From the NCBI GenBank assembly GCA_963611685.1, contig CAVDSU010000016.1:1-24400 (forward strand): a DNA stretch of 24,400 nucleotides, given 5' to 3'. The notes under the pieces were generated by a model. The model had not been told where the DNA came from. It was given only the letters and a program-made list of their open reading frames with translations, and made no database searches. Made by a program: the position numbers and the translations under genes. Origin of the DNA: UBA1724 sp963611685. Lineage in GTDB: Bacteria > Verrucomicrobiota > Lentisphaeria > Oligosphaerales > Oligosphaeraceae. This document shows, in pieces, positions 14,585 through 22,386 of the stretch. How positions within the stretch are numbered: position 1 is the first letter of the stretch; the number at the start of each line of letters is the position of its first letter.

Positions 14585-16840
14585 TCAGCCGGGGAGGGTC
14601 ACGTCGGATTCCAGCGCCTTGAAGATCCGGGCGAGGGACTGCAGGAAGCCCAGCAGCATGGTCTGCCCTTCCTCCTTGCGGCCCTCGCGGAAGGCCTCCA
14701 TGAGGGTAACGGTCTTTTCGGAGTGGTCCAGCAGTCCGATGGCGGCAAGCATTCCCTTGAGGCGATGGAGCAGCGCCAGGGTCTCCTTGGCGTTGCCCTG
14801 CTGGGCGTAGCTGCCCAGGTTGTCCAGCAGGGGGCGCCAGTCGGCGAGGGTCTGTCCCAGGATCATCTTGATGGTGCCCAGCGGCAGCTGGTATTGCTCC
14901 TGCATGAAGTCGTGCATCCTGCGGATAATGGCCTGTTCCGGGGGCTCGGGGATCTCCTGCCGGTCGTCCCGCAGTTCCCGTTCGGCGGCGATGCCCAGCG
15001 CCTCGGCGATGCAGAGGAGGAGCTGGTCGCGTTCGAAGGGCTTTGGGATGAATCCGGTGGAGCCGGCGCCCAGGGCCTTCTCCACGTCCTCCTGGTAGGC
15101 GGAGGCGGTGAGCGCCACGATGGGCGTGGTGGCGGTGTCGGGGAGCTTCCGGATTTCGCGGATGGCGGTGTATCCGTCCATGATGGGCATCTGGATGTCC
15201 ATGAAGATGACGTCGAAGTGCTGTTCCTTGCAGAGTTCCAGCGCCTCGCGGCCATTTTCGGCGGTGCGGTAGGGCAGTCCCACGGACTGGCAGATGGTTT
15301 CCAGGAGGAAGAGATTGGTGAGGGTGTCGTCCACCAGGAGCGCGCGGCGTTTCCGGAGTTCGGCGCGGGGGAGCTTCACGTGGTAGAGATCGGAGAGATG
15401 CACCTGCTCTTCGGGGCGTGCGGGCGGGCACTGGAGGGTGAAGAAGAAGTTGCTGCCCTCGCCGGGATTGCTGGCGACCCGCAGTTCGCCGCCCAGTAGC
15501 TCCACCAGCGCATGGGATATGGTGAGACCCAGGCCCGTTCCGCCATATTTTCGGGCGATGGCCAGTCCCGCCTGTTCGTAGGGTCGGAAGAGGTGCTCCT
15601 GCTCGCTCTGGGTCATGCCGATGCCGGAATCCCGCACGGAGAAGTCCAGTTTCAGCAGGGGGGAATCGGGCTGCGTGGCGGCGCGGATCTCCAGGACCAC
15701 CTCGCCGCGGTCGGTGAATTTCACGCCGTTGCCCAGGATGTTGTCCAGCACCTGCCGCAACAGCGAGGGATCCGTGCGCACCAGCAGGGGACCCTCGCCC
15801 GGGAAGTCCAATTGCACCTTCAGGGCCTTCTTGCCGCGGGCGGCCTGCCGCGCGAGAGTGACCCGCTCCTGGGCGAAGGCGCGCAGGTCGAAGCTGACGG
15901 GGGAGGGCGCCAGCTTTCCGGCGCGCAGCTTGGTGAAGTCCAGGATTTCGTTGATGACGTGGACCAGACCCTTTGCGCTGGCGTCGATGACCTTGAGATA
16001 CTGCTGCTGCTGGTCGTTGAGCTGCGTCTCCTGGAGGCTGGCCAGGAACCCCAATAGGCCATTCATGGGGGTCCGGATCTCGTGGGACATGGTGGCGATG
16101 AAGCGCTCCCGGGATTGCGCTTCCCGCCGCACGCGCTTCAGCAATTCCGCCAGGCCCTCTTCCAGGAAGGGATCGCCGGGCTCTGCGGGATTGCGGGGGA
16201 GGGGATCGCCGTCGCCCTCCAGGAGGGTCGCCGTGGGCAGCGCCAGGTAGTTGCCCAGGATGCGGCGTTGCCGGCGCTGTTGCCGCCAGAGGATGCGCAG
16301 TGCCCAGAATGCGGCGCCCAGGAGGGGTGCGGGCCAGAGGAGGCAGAAGAGGAGGGTGGGCCAGACGGAGTGCGTGAGGGCCTTCTGGTCCTGGAGGACC
16401 TCCTCGTGGGCTGTTTGCAGGGCGGCGTCCAGGCTCTCCAGCGCGCGGGAGCGGTCGCGGGATTCCCGGAGGGCGTCCAGGGCGTGGGAGATGGCGCGGT
16501 GCTGTTCGGAGAGCTCCCGGAAGGCGTGCAGCGGGATCTTCCCCGAGAGGTCCAGCAAGCCCTGCAGGCGCTCCTCCTGCGCGTGCTGCTCCTGGGCCGC
16601 CTGCGCAAAGAGGTCGTCGCGGCGCTCCGGACGCGCATTGAGCTGTGCATCCAGCGCCATCTGGGCGAGCAGCGACTGCCTTTGCCAGCCGTGCTGGATC
16701 TCCAGGAGCCGGCGCGAGAGTGCGGCTTCCCGGGAGGCGCGTGGCAGGAGGAGTGCGCCTGTCAGCAGTGCGGCGAGGGCGTATGCCGCCAATCCGGCGA
16801 GGAGGATCCAGTGTTTCCTGGGGAGGTCGGGGAGGCGCAT
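14585..16840 (-). CDS. Hybrid sensor histidine kinase with receiver and HPt domains
   Basis: The 751-residue membrane protein has two transmembrane helices (about 11-33 and 160-184) enclosing a helical periplasmic sensor domain of about 125 residues. The HisKA domain has SHEIRTPMNG (phosphoacceptor His253), and the HATPase domain has NILGNGVKF, DSGIGM (404-409) and GTGLGLTI. The receiver domain has acidic Asp504-Asp505, phosphoacceptor Asp548 in MDIQMP, Thr578 and Lys600. A C-terminal HPt domain shows HRLKG with His692. This is a complete BarA/ArcB-like phosphorelay. No separate response regulator is next to it, so the final target is elsewhere. It precedes the XPB gene by 22 nt on the same strand. 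No Shine-Dalgarno sequence is seen. Confidence 0.93.
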   Translation of the reverse strand: MRLPDLPRKHWILLAGLAAYALAALLTGALLLPRASREAALSRRLLEIQHGWQRQSLLAQMALDAQLNARPERRDDLFAQAAQEQHAQEERLQGLLDLSGKIPLHAFRELSEQHRAISHALDALRESRDRSRALESLDAALQTAHEEVLQDQKALTHSVWPTLLFCLLWPAPLLGAAFWALRILWRQQRRQRRILGNYLALPTATLLEGDGDPLPRNPAEPGDPFLEEGLAELLKRVRREAQSRERFIATMSHEIRTPMNGLLGFLASLQETQLNDQQQQYLKVIDASAKGLVHVINEILDFTKLRAGKLAPSPVSFDLRAFAQERVTLARQAARGKKALKVQLDFPGEGPLLVRTDPSLLRQVLDNILGNGVKFTDRGEVVLEIRAATQPDSPLLKLDFSVRDSGIGMTQSEQEHLFRPYEQAGLAIARKYGGTGLGLTISHALVELLGGELRVASNPGEGSNFFFTLQCPPARPEEQVHLSDLYHVKLPRAELRKRRALLVDDTLTNLFLLETICQSVGLPYRTAENGREALELCKEQHFDVIFMDIQMPIMDGYTAIREIRKLPDTATTPIVALTASAYQEDVEKALGAGSTGFIPKPFERDQLLLCIAEALGIAAERELRDDRQEIPEPPEQAIIRRMHDFMQEQYQLPLGTIKMILGQTLADWRPLLDNLGSYAQQGNAKETLALLHRLKGMLAAIGLLDHSEKTVTLMEAFREGRKEEGQTMLLGFLQSLARIFKALESDVTLPG

Positions 16841-16860
16841 GGGCTTTTGTGTCTTTCGGG

Positions 16861-16908
16861 GGAAAAAAGGAAGGGCAGCCTCCTCGCCTGGGTGGCGGGG
16901 CGCTGCCC
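16861..16908 (-). terminator. Hairpin with U-tract between the repeat protein and the kinase
   Basis: On the minus strand, GGGCAGC (16908-16902) pairs with GCTGCCC (16879-16873), with further partial pairing inside. It is followed by TTCCTTTTTT (16872-16863). It lies about 70 nt after the repeat-protein stop and just before the kinase start, so it most likely ends the former transcript. A second GC hairpin without a T-run sits at 16920-16936. Confidence 0.7.
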
Positions 16909-16979
16909 GTTCTGCCGCTAGCCCCCGGGGGGGCTGCGGCGCTCTTCGCCGTGGGAGAAATCCGCGGGGATTTCGCGCA

Positions 16980-17522
16980 CTAGAAGCAGATGTTGACGAT
17001 GGGGAAGAAGGGCAGAGTGGACTGCTTGGCGATGTTCACCAGGCCGATCTGCACGCCTTCCAGGAATTCGGTGTAGTTGATCAGGCCGATCTCCAGGCCG
17101 CGGAACTCGAGGGAGGAGTTGATGATGCCCAGCTGGACGCCGCTGGCGCGGCTGTTGGCGGAGTTGACCAGTCCGGCGACGATGCCCCAGGAGGTGTCGG
17201 AGACATTGACCAGTCCCACCTGCAGTCCGGAGAAGGAGCCGCTGGTGTAGTTGACCAGGTTCACCTGGAGGGCGGCGACGCGGGCGGCCAGGTCGGGACC
17301 CTGGTCGCGGGAGATGGAGACCAATCCGGCGTCCAGTCCGGTGATCTGGCAGTTGCTGCCGTAGGGCAGGTTCAGCTTCAGGCCGGTGATGGCGATTTCG
17401 GGGGGCACCAGCTGCAGCTTGGGGGACCAGATGCTGAGCTGCAGTGCGGTCTGGTCGAAGGCGAAGAGGCTGCCGGCGGCGAGGGTCATTGCCATGACCA
17501 GGAGGAGAAGGGCTTTTTTCAT
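16980..17522 (-). CDS. Exported short-repeat protein (LA_2272-like surface family)
   Basis: The 180-residue protein has a signal peptide (about 1-21) and then at least six degenerate repeats of about 20 residues with the core G(L/V)Q(V/I)GL(V/I)N. Examples are GLQVGLVNVS (99-108), GVQLGIINSS (128-137), GLEIGLINYT (142-151) and GVQIGLVNIA (156-165). It ends with LPFFPIVNICF. This pattern resembles the LA_2272/LA_2273-type family first named in Leptospira and common in gut Bacteroidetes, Fusobacteria and related bacteria. The regular alternation suggests a beta-solenoid or barrel at the cell surface. An AGGAG (plus-strand 17531-17535) supports the start. No lipobox is clear. The function is unknown. 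Confidence 0.78.
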   Translation of the reverse strand: MKKALLLLVMAMTLAAGSLFAFDQTALQLSIWSPKLQLVPPEIAITGLKLNLPYGSNCQITGLDAGLVSISRDQGPDLAARVAALQVNLVNYTSGSFSGLQVGLVNVSDTSWGIVAGLVNSANSRASGVQLGIINSSLEFRGLEIGLINYTEFLEGVQIGLVNIAKQSTLPFFPIVNICF

Positions 17523-17826
17523 GGAGGCGACTCCTAGTTTTCTGGGGGAGTGTGCGGGGTTATACGGAATTCAAAGGGAAAGCGTCGCGTGCGCGCTCGG
17601 GCGTTCTTATGCCTAGGGCGCGGAATAAGGGTAAAGGTAATTCCCATTCGCCATTTTGCCCTACGGCCCCTAAAGAAAAATCCCCCCGCGACCCCCGCAA
17701 AATGACGGTGGATTGGGAAAAGGGAGTGGCGGGGGCTAGTGGAAAAATCGCCCGGAGGCTTTACATTTTGCCGTTTTTCCTAATCCGTATCTTCTTCCAA
17801 CCCAAAAAGAGGAGAGTCTATCTCTT
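17523..17826. other. Divergent intergenic region between the repeat protein and yebC
   Basis: No gene is seen in these 304 bases. It must hold promoters for both flanking genes. On the minus strand TATAAC (plus 17559-17564) is a possible -10 box for the repeat protein. CATTTTGC occurs at 17652-17659 and 17764-17771, and its reverse complement GCAAAATG at 17697-17704, so an 8-mer appears three times before yebC. I cannot place a confident yebC promoter. Confidence 0.5.
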
Positions 17827-18588
17827 ATGTCCGGACATAATAAATGGTCGTCCATTAAGCACAAGAAGGGCGCTGCCGACGCCAAGCGCGGCGCGATCTT
17901 CTCCCGCGTCTCCAAGGAAATCATCCAGGCTGCCCGCGAGGGCGGCGGCGATCCCGCGCTGAATGCCCGTCTGCGCGCCGCAGTGGCGGCTGCCAAGGCG
18001 GCGAACATGCCCAACGACAACATCGACCGCGCCATCAAGAAGGGCACGGGCGAGCTGGGCGGCGCGGCCATCGAGGAATTCACCTACGAGGGCTACGCGG
18101 CCGGTGGCGTCTCCGTCATCATCAACTGCATGTCCGACAACAAGAACCGCTGCGCTTCCGACATCCGCTCCTTCTTCAGCCGCCACAACTGCAAGATGGC
18201 CGGCTCCGGCGCGGTCTCCTACAAGTTCAAGCGCAAGAGCCGCTTCGTGGTCGAGGGCGACTGGGCTGACGAGGACAAGCTGATGGATCTGCTCATGGAG
18301 GTGGATGTGGACGACATCCAGGTCGATGACGGCACCGCCGAGATCGTCGCCGCTCCCGACGCCTTCGCCAAGATCCTGGCCATCTTCGAGGCCAATGGCA
18401 TCGTGGCCACCGAGTCCACCCTGGCCATGATCCCCGAGAGCACCACCCAGGTCACCGAGGTCAGCACCGCCAAGAGCGTCCAGAAGTTCGTGGATGCCCT
18501 GGAGGAGTATGACGACTGCCAGGCTGTCTACCACGACATGGAGCTCTCCGACGACGTGGCGGAGGCCCTGGCCAACGAGGAGGAGTAG
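17827..18588 (+). CDS. yebC: YebC/PmpR (TACO1) family protein
   Basis: This 253-residue protein begins with the invariant MSGHNKWSSIKHKKGAADAK and continues IFSRVSKEIIQAAREGGGDP and MPNDNIDRAIKKG, the signature of the YebC family. It is full length. Family members were annotated as transcription regulators, and more recent work links them to translation of proline-rich stretches by ribosomes, similar to mitochondrial TACO1. An AGAGGAGAG ribosome-binding site lies about 10 nt upstream. It ends 79 nt before a good terminator and is transcribed alone. Confidence 0.96.
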   Translation: MSGHNKWSSIKHKKGAADAKRGAIFSRVSKEIIQAAREGGGDPALNARLRAAVAAAKAANMPNDNIDRAIKKGTGELGGAAIEEFTYEGYAAGGVSVIINCMSDNKNRCASDIRSFFSRHNCKMAGSGAVSYKFKRKSRFVVEGDWADEDKLMDLLMEVDVDDIQVDDGTAEIVAAPDAFAKILAIFEANGIVATESTLAMIPESTTQVTEVSTAKSVQKFVDALEEYDDCQAVYHDMELSDDVAEALANEEE

Positions 18589-18589
18589 G

Positions 18590-18644
18590 GCGCTCCCTCC
18601 GGCGAATCCCCGCTCCGCCGAATCCCCCCCGGGGGAGGGAGCGC
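18590..18644 (+). terminator. 11-bp perfect hairpin right after yebC
   Basis: GCGCTCCCTCC (18590-18600) pairs exactly with GGAGGGAGCGC (18634-18644), starting two bases after the stop. There is no T-run, so it may protect the mRNA 3' end or help the following terminator rather than terminate by itself. Confidence 0.55.
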
Positions 18645-18666
18645 ATCGCCAACCAAGCCCATGCTG

Positions 18667-18709
18667 AAAGCCGCAATCGCTGCCGAAACCGCGCCGATTG
18701 CGGCTTTTT
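18667..18709 (+). terminator. Intrinsic terminator of yebC
   Basis: AAAGCCGCAATCG (18667-18679) pairs exactly with CGATTGCGGCTTT (18695-18707), a 13-bp stem with a 15-nt loop, followed by TTTTT. Because it lies downstream of the ATG at 18661, that ATG cannot sensibly start the next gene. Confidence 0.9.
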
Positions 18710-18756
18710 CGTTGTCACAGGTTAAGGAATCATCTTTTTTTTGCAGGGACGCCCCT

Positions 18757-19620
18757 ATGACGCTGAAAATCGGATCCCTTGTCAATCCCGTCTTTCCGGA
18801 TTGCAGCCATATCTTCGACCGCATTGTGCCCCTGGGCATGAAGACCTGCCAGATTTGCGTCTGGAACACGGCTCTTTATGCGGACAAGGAATTGCGTGCC
18901 AGGGTGTTGGAGACCATTCGGCAGCAGATGGCGGAGAAGCAGGTGTCTCCCTCCGCCTACTGGGCGGGCTACAGCGGCCCCGTCTATTGGAACTTCTCTG
19001 AGGGCCCTCTGAGCCTGGGACTGGTGCCCGCCCCCTACCGCTCCCTGCGCATTCGGGAGTTGTGCCAGGCCGCGGACTTTGCCAAGGAGCTGGGGATTCC
19101 CGCGATCATCACCCATTGCGGATTCATTCCCGAGAACATGACCGATCCCGAGTTCCGCCCCGTGGTGCTGGCCATCGTGGAGGTGGCGCGCCACTGCAAG
19201 AGCCTGGGATTGCAGTTCTGGTTTGAGACGGGACAGGAGACTCCCGTGACTCTGCTGCGCACCATCAAGACCTGCGAGGAACACTTCGGGCTGGACAATC
19301 TGGGCATCAACCTGGATCCCGCCAATCTGCTGCTCTACGGAAAGGGCTGCCCCGTGGACGCCCTGGAGGTCTTCGGAAAATATGTCCGCAACATCCACGT
19401 GAAGGATGGCTGCGTGCCCACCGACGGCGTGTGCCTGGGCGCGGAGAAGCAGGTGGGCCAGGGAATGGTCCACTATCCCGTCTTTGTCCGACGCTTGAAG
19501 GAGCTGGGTTTCCAGGGCGAGTTCATCATCGAGCGCGAGATCGCCGAGGATGAGAATCAGCTGAAGGACATCCGGGAGACCATGGGCAACCTGGAGATCT
19601 GGTGGAATCAGGAGTCCTAG
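18757..19620 (+). CDS. Sugar phosphate isomerase/epimerase-like TIM barrel protein
   Basis: With the ATG at 18757 the protein has 287 residues. I reject the longer frame from 18661 because it would begin inside a terminator. The xylose isomerase-like TIM barrel (AP_endonuc_2 family) shows HCGF with His120, FETGQE with Glu157, INLDPANLLLYG with Asp187, IHVKDG with His214 and IIEREI with Glu259. These are the metal-binding residues expected in this fold. Such enzymes isomerise or epimerise sugars or keto-sugars in the cytoplasm; the substrate cannot be read from sequence. An AGGGA lies about 10 nt upstream. The gene is followed after 14 nt by the pseudouridine synthase gene, so they are probably cotranscribed. 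Confidence 0.85.
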   Translation: MTLKIGSLVNPVFPDCSHIFDRIVPLGMKTCQICVWNTALYADKELRARVLETIRQQMAEKQVSPSAYWAGYSGPVYWNFSEGPLSLGLVPAPYRSLRIRELCQAADFAKELGIPAIITHCGFIPENMTDPEFRPVVLAIVEVARHCKSLGLQFWFETGQETPVTLLRTIKTCEEHFGLDNLGINLDPANLLLYGKGCPVDALEVFGKYVRNIHVKDGCVPTDGVCLGAEKQVGQGMVHYPVFVRRLKELGFQGEFIIEREIAEDENQLKDIRETMGNLEIWWNQES

Positions 19621-19634
19621 AGGCCCCGCTTGCG

Positions 19635-20297
19635 ATGACGCAGGAACCCCTCTATCTGGATAACCACCTCCTGGTGCTCGACAAGCCCTGGGGACTGCTG
19701 ACCCAGCCCTCCGGCACCCGCGAGGACTCCCTGGAGTCCCGCGGAAAGGCGTTCCTGAAGGAGCGTTTCCAGAAGCCGGGGGAGGTCTTTTTGGAGGCGG
19801 TGCACCGCATTGACCGCGTGGTGGGGGGCGTGGTGCTCTTCGCACGCACCTCCAAGGCGCTCTCTCGCCTCAATGAGGCGCAGCGGAACCATAAAATCCG
19901 CAAGACCTACCACGCACTGGTGTGGGGCGACCCTTCTCGAATCCTCGGAACTGCGGGCGAGCTGAAACACTGGCTCATTCACGACGAACACGCCGCACGA
20001 CTGGCGCATTCCTCCGATCCCGAGGCGCGGGAGTGCCGCCTGCGCTACCGAGTCCTGGAGGCCCGCCCGAAGACGATGCTCCTGGAGATCGATCTCCTGA
20101 CGGGGCGATACCACCAGATCCGTGCGCAATTGTCCGCGGCGGGAGTCCCGATCTGCGGCGATGAAAAATACGGCGCCCCTATGGAGAGCCGTGCATTCGC
20201 CCCCGCGGGCGGCATTGCGCTGCTCTCCTGGGGGCTCGCTTTGGTCCATCCCGTCACGAAGGAGGAATTGTCCCTCCAGACGGCACTCTCCCTCTGA
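19635..20297 (+). CDS. RluA-family pseudouridine synthase
   Basis: The 220-residue protein starts at the ATG at 19635, 14 nt after the preceding stop and with AGAGG upstream. The ATG at 19602 would overlap the upstream gene and add residues unlike the family. Features are LDNHLLVLDKPWGLLTQPSG near the N-terminus, the catalytic motif HRIDRVVGGVVLFA (Asp60), KTYHALVWG, and GRYHQIRAQL near the C-terminal third. It lacks an S4 domain and is short, like the single-domain RluA/RluC-type or YjbO-type members. It converts uridines in rRNA or tRNA to pseudouridine; the target site is not predictable. Confidence 0.92.
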   Translation: MTQEPLYLDNHLLVLDKPWGLLTQPSGTREDSLESRGKAFLKERFQKPGEVFLEAVHRIDRVVGGVVLFARTSKALSRLNEAQRNHKIRKTYHALVWGDPSRILGTAGELKHWLIHDEHAARLAHSSDPEARECRLRYRVLEARPKTMLLEIDLLTGRYHQIRAQLSAAGVPICGDEKYGAPMESRAFAPAGGIALLSWGLALVHPVTKEELSLQTALSL

Positions 20298-20312
20298 GGA
20301 CGATATTCTGCC

Positions 20313-20807
20313 ATGTCCAAAAACTACTGCCCCATCCTTAGCACCCTGGGATACATCCTCTCCCCGGATGGACAGTCCGTGCTCATGACTCACCGCATTG
20401 CGCGGAAGGGCGACGAGCAGTTCGGCAAGTACAACGGCCTAGGCGGCCATTTGGAGCCCAACGAGGACGTCGGCGCCTGCATGGTCCGGGAGATCCGCGA
20501 GGAGTCCACCCTAGAGGTGACCGCCATGCAATTGCGGGGCACCGTGAACTGGACGGGCTTTGGTCCCCATGGCGAGGACTGGCTGGGATTCGTCTTCCTG
20601 ATCACCGCCTTCCGCGGCACGCCGCTCTCCCAGAATGAGGAGGGAACGCTCTCGTGGATTCCCCTGAAGGACTTCGAGAAGTATCCCATGTGGGAGGGCG
20701 ACCGATATTTTCTGCCGCTGGTCTTTGACGGCGATCCCCGGCCCTTCCACGGATACATGCCCTACGAAAACGACCGGCCCCTCTCCTGGACCTACCACCG
20801 CTTCTAG
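20313..20807 (+). CDS. Nudix hydrolase, MTH1-like (8-oxo-dGTP diphosphatase type)
   Basis: The 164-residue protein carries a Nudix box at 45-67 of the form G-X5-E-X7-RE-X2-EE: GHLEPNE then REIREES, with metal-binding Glu60, Glu63 and Glu64. The glycine expected after REXXEEX is Thr66. The C-terminal half resembles eukaryotic MTH1/NUDT1: PMWEGDRYFLPLVF (125-138) and PFHGYM (144-149) match the MWPDDSYWFPL and FHGYF segments. It therefore probably cleans oxidised purine nucleotides from the pool. It is the third gene of the unit, 15 nt after the pseudouridine synthase, with GAGGA upstream. Its stop codon shares CTAG with the convergent DsbD gene. Confidence 0.9.
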   Translation: MSKNYCPILSTLGYILSPDGQSVLMTHRIARKGDEQFGKYNGLGGHLEPNEDVGACMVREIREESTLEVTAMQLRGTVNWTGFGPHGEDWLGFVFLITAFRGTPLSQNEEGTLSWIPLKDFEKYPMWEGDRYFLPLVFDGDPRPFHGYMPYENDRPLSWTYHRF

Positions 20808-22351
20808 CGGCGCTCCTCTTCGGGGCGGGCCACCACGAAGGTGGGGAAGCCCAGAATATGGCAGCCGTCCGCCAGAGCGCGGTTCTCCGGGCGGTCCCCC
20901 CAGATGCCCACGCAGACGAAATCCTCCAGCGCGGCGAGCACCTTGGAATCCCGGAGGGTGCTTTTTTCCATCTTGTCGCAGGCAGCGCAGGCCTCTCCTC
21001 GGAAATACAGGAGGAGGGGCTTTTTTGTTTCTTGGACGAGTGTGGTGGCCTCGTCCAGTTGCGCCATCCAGGGCCCCTCCGTTGCGGTGCTCGGCGCCTT
21101 CATGAGCCGGACGCCGGTGGCGGCGGAACGCAAGGCGAAGAGCAGGATGACGACGCCCATGAGATATTTCAGGCGGTTCATCCAGGCGCCGGGGCGGGGC
21201 AGTGCGCCGATGCCGGCGCCCAGGAGGATCCATGGCGCGCCCAGCCCGACGCCGAGCAACAGCGGCAGCCAGAGGGCGCCGGTGTGGCCATTTTGGTAGA
21301 GGTCGGTGGACAGCGCCAGGACCCAGAGCAGCACCGGCGCCACGCAGGCGCCCGCCAATAGCGCGGCGGTGGCGCCCAGGAGGAATGCGGTGGCGTAGGA
21401 GCCCCGTTTGGCGTCAGCGGGGAGCCCTCTGCGGAAGCGCGTGAAATCCAGGGAGAAGAGATCGAAGAGGGAGAGTCCCAGGATCAGGAAGAGTGCCGCC
21501 AGCAGGAATTGGAAGAGCGGGCTGGCGTGGAGGGCGCCGAATTGGCCGCCGAGCGCCACCACGAGTGCGCCGGCGCCGCCATACGCCAGCGCCATGGCGC
21601 CGCCATAGGCCGCACCCAGCATTGCGCCGCGCCCGCGGCCCTGTCCGCTTCCCCGCGCGCCCAAGACGCCCAGCGTGACGGGGATCATGGGGAGTACGCA
21701 GGGCGTCAGATTCAACAAAACTCCCATGCCCACCACGAGCAGGCAGGCCCAGAGCCATCCGTGGAGACGGAAGCCCCGGGCAAGGAAGTCCTCGCGGGGT
21801 TCTGGTCGTCCGTCGGCAGTCTGTGTGGACTCCAGCCATTCCAGGAAGGCGTCCGTGTCGGCATATCCCCCGAGGGGCGTGGAGAGTCGCCAGTCCTTGG
21901 GAAAGGCGGAGGGGTCGGGGGCCTTTTCTTCGAGGGCGTCGGGGGATGGCGTTTCCTGGCCCAGGGGGATTGTCTGGGGGCGGTAGCAGAGGGTCTTCAC
22001 GCATCCCTGGAATACGAAGGATATGGTTGCGCCTTGGGGAGGGCGTGGGGTCACGCGGAGGCGCAGGGTGGCGTTGGCGGGGAGGCACTCCTCTTCGTCG
22101 GGCTCGGGCGACTCCAGCGTCTCCCATTCATAGTCCCCCGGGGACTCTACGACGACCTCCCATCCCGGGGAGAGCTTTCCGTCGGAGGGACCCTCGATGC
22201 ACGCCTCCAGGAATAGCGCGTCTTCTGCCTGGGATTGCGGGAGCGCGACGAGTCTCCCGTGGAAGGGCGAGGAGCCCTCCTGCGCCGGAAAGCCGGCGCC
22301 AAGGAAGAAGAGGAGGAGGACCAGGATCAGGATGGTGCGTTGGGGCGTCAT
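20804..22351 (-). CDS. DsbD-type thiol:disulfide interchange protein
   Basis: The chosen ATG at 22351 gives 515 residues starting MTPQRTILILVLLLFF, a signal sequence. A longer frame upstream is low-complexity and overlaps the coiled-coil gene. The periplasmic alpha-like domain has the Cys117-Cys122 pair (GCVKTLCYRP). The transmembrane domain of about eight helices has LNLTPCVLP (Cys218) and LAGACVAPV (Cys336). The thioredoxin-like gamma domain has ACAAC (Cys455, Cys458) and GFPTFVV. All three cysteine pairs of DsbD are thus present. It carries electrons from cytoplasmic thioredoxin across the membrane to periplasmic thiol proteins or cytochrome c maturation. The stop overlaps the stop of the convergent Nudix gene. 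It follows the coiled-coil gene by 35 nt. Confidence 0.92.
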   Translation of the reverse strand: MTPQRTILILVLLLFFLGAGFPAQEGSSPFHGRLVALPQSQAEDALFLEACIEGPSDGKLSPGWEVVVESPGDYEWETLESPEPDEEECLPANATLRLRVTPRPPQGATISFVFQGCVKTLCYRPQTIPLGQETPSPDALEEKAPDPSAFPKDWRLSTPLGGYADTDAFLEWLESTQTADGRPEPREDFLARGFRLHGWLWACLLVVGMGVLLNLTPCVLPMIPVTLGVLGARGSGQGRGRGAMLGAAYGGAMALAYGGAGALVVALGGQFGALHASPLFQFLLAALFLILGLSLFDLFSLDFTRFRRGLPADAKRGSYATAFLLGATAALLAGACVAPVLLWVLALSTDLYQNGHTGALWLPLLLGVGLGAPWILLGAGIGALPRPGAWMNRLKYLMGVVILLFALRSAATGVRLMKAPSTATEGPWMAQLDEATTLVQETKKPLLLYFRGEACAACDKMEKSTLRDSKVLAALEDFVCVGIWGDRPENRALADGCHILGFPTFVVARPEEERR

Positions 22352-22386
22352 CCGGGTGGGAGTGAGGGAGAGGTCGTGGCGTCTTT

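Noticed and set aside
18661..18756. Upstream start of the isomerase-like gene at 18661
   Set aside because: It lies inside the yebC terminator hairpin, and the residues added do not match the TIM-barrel family.
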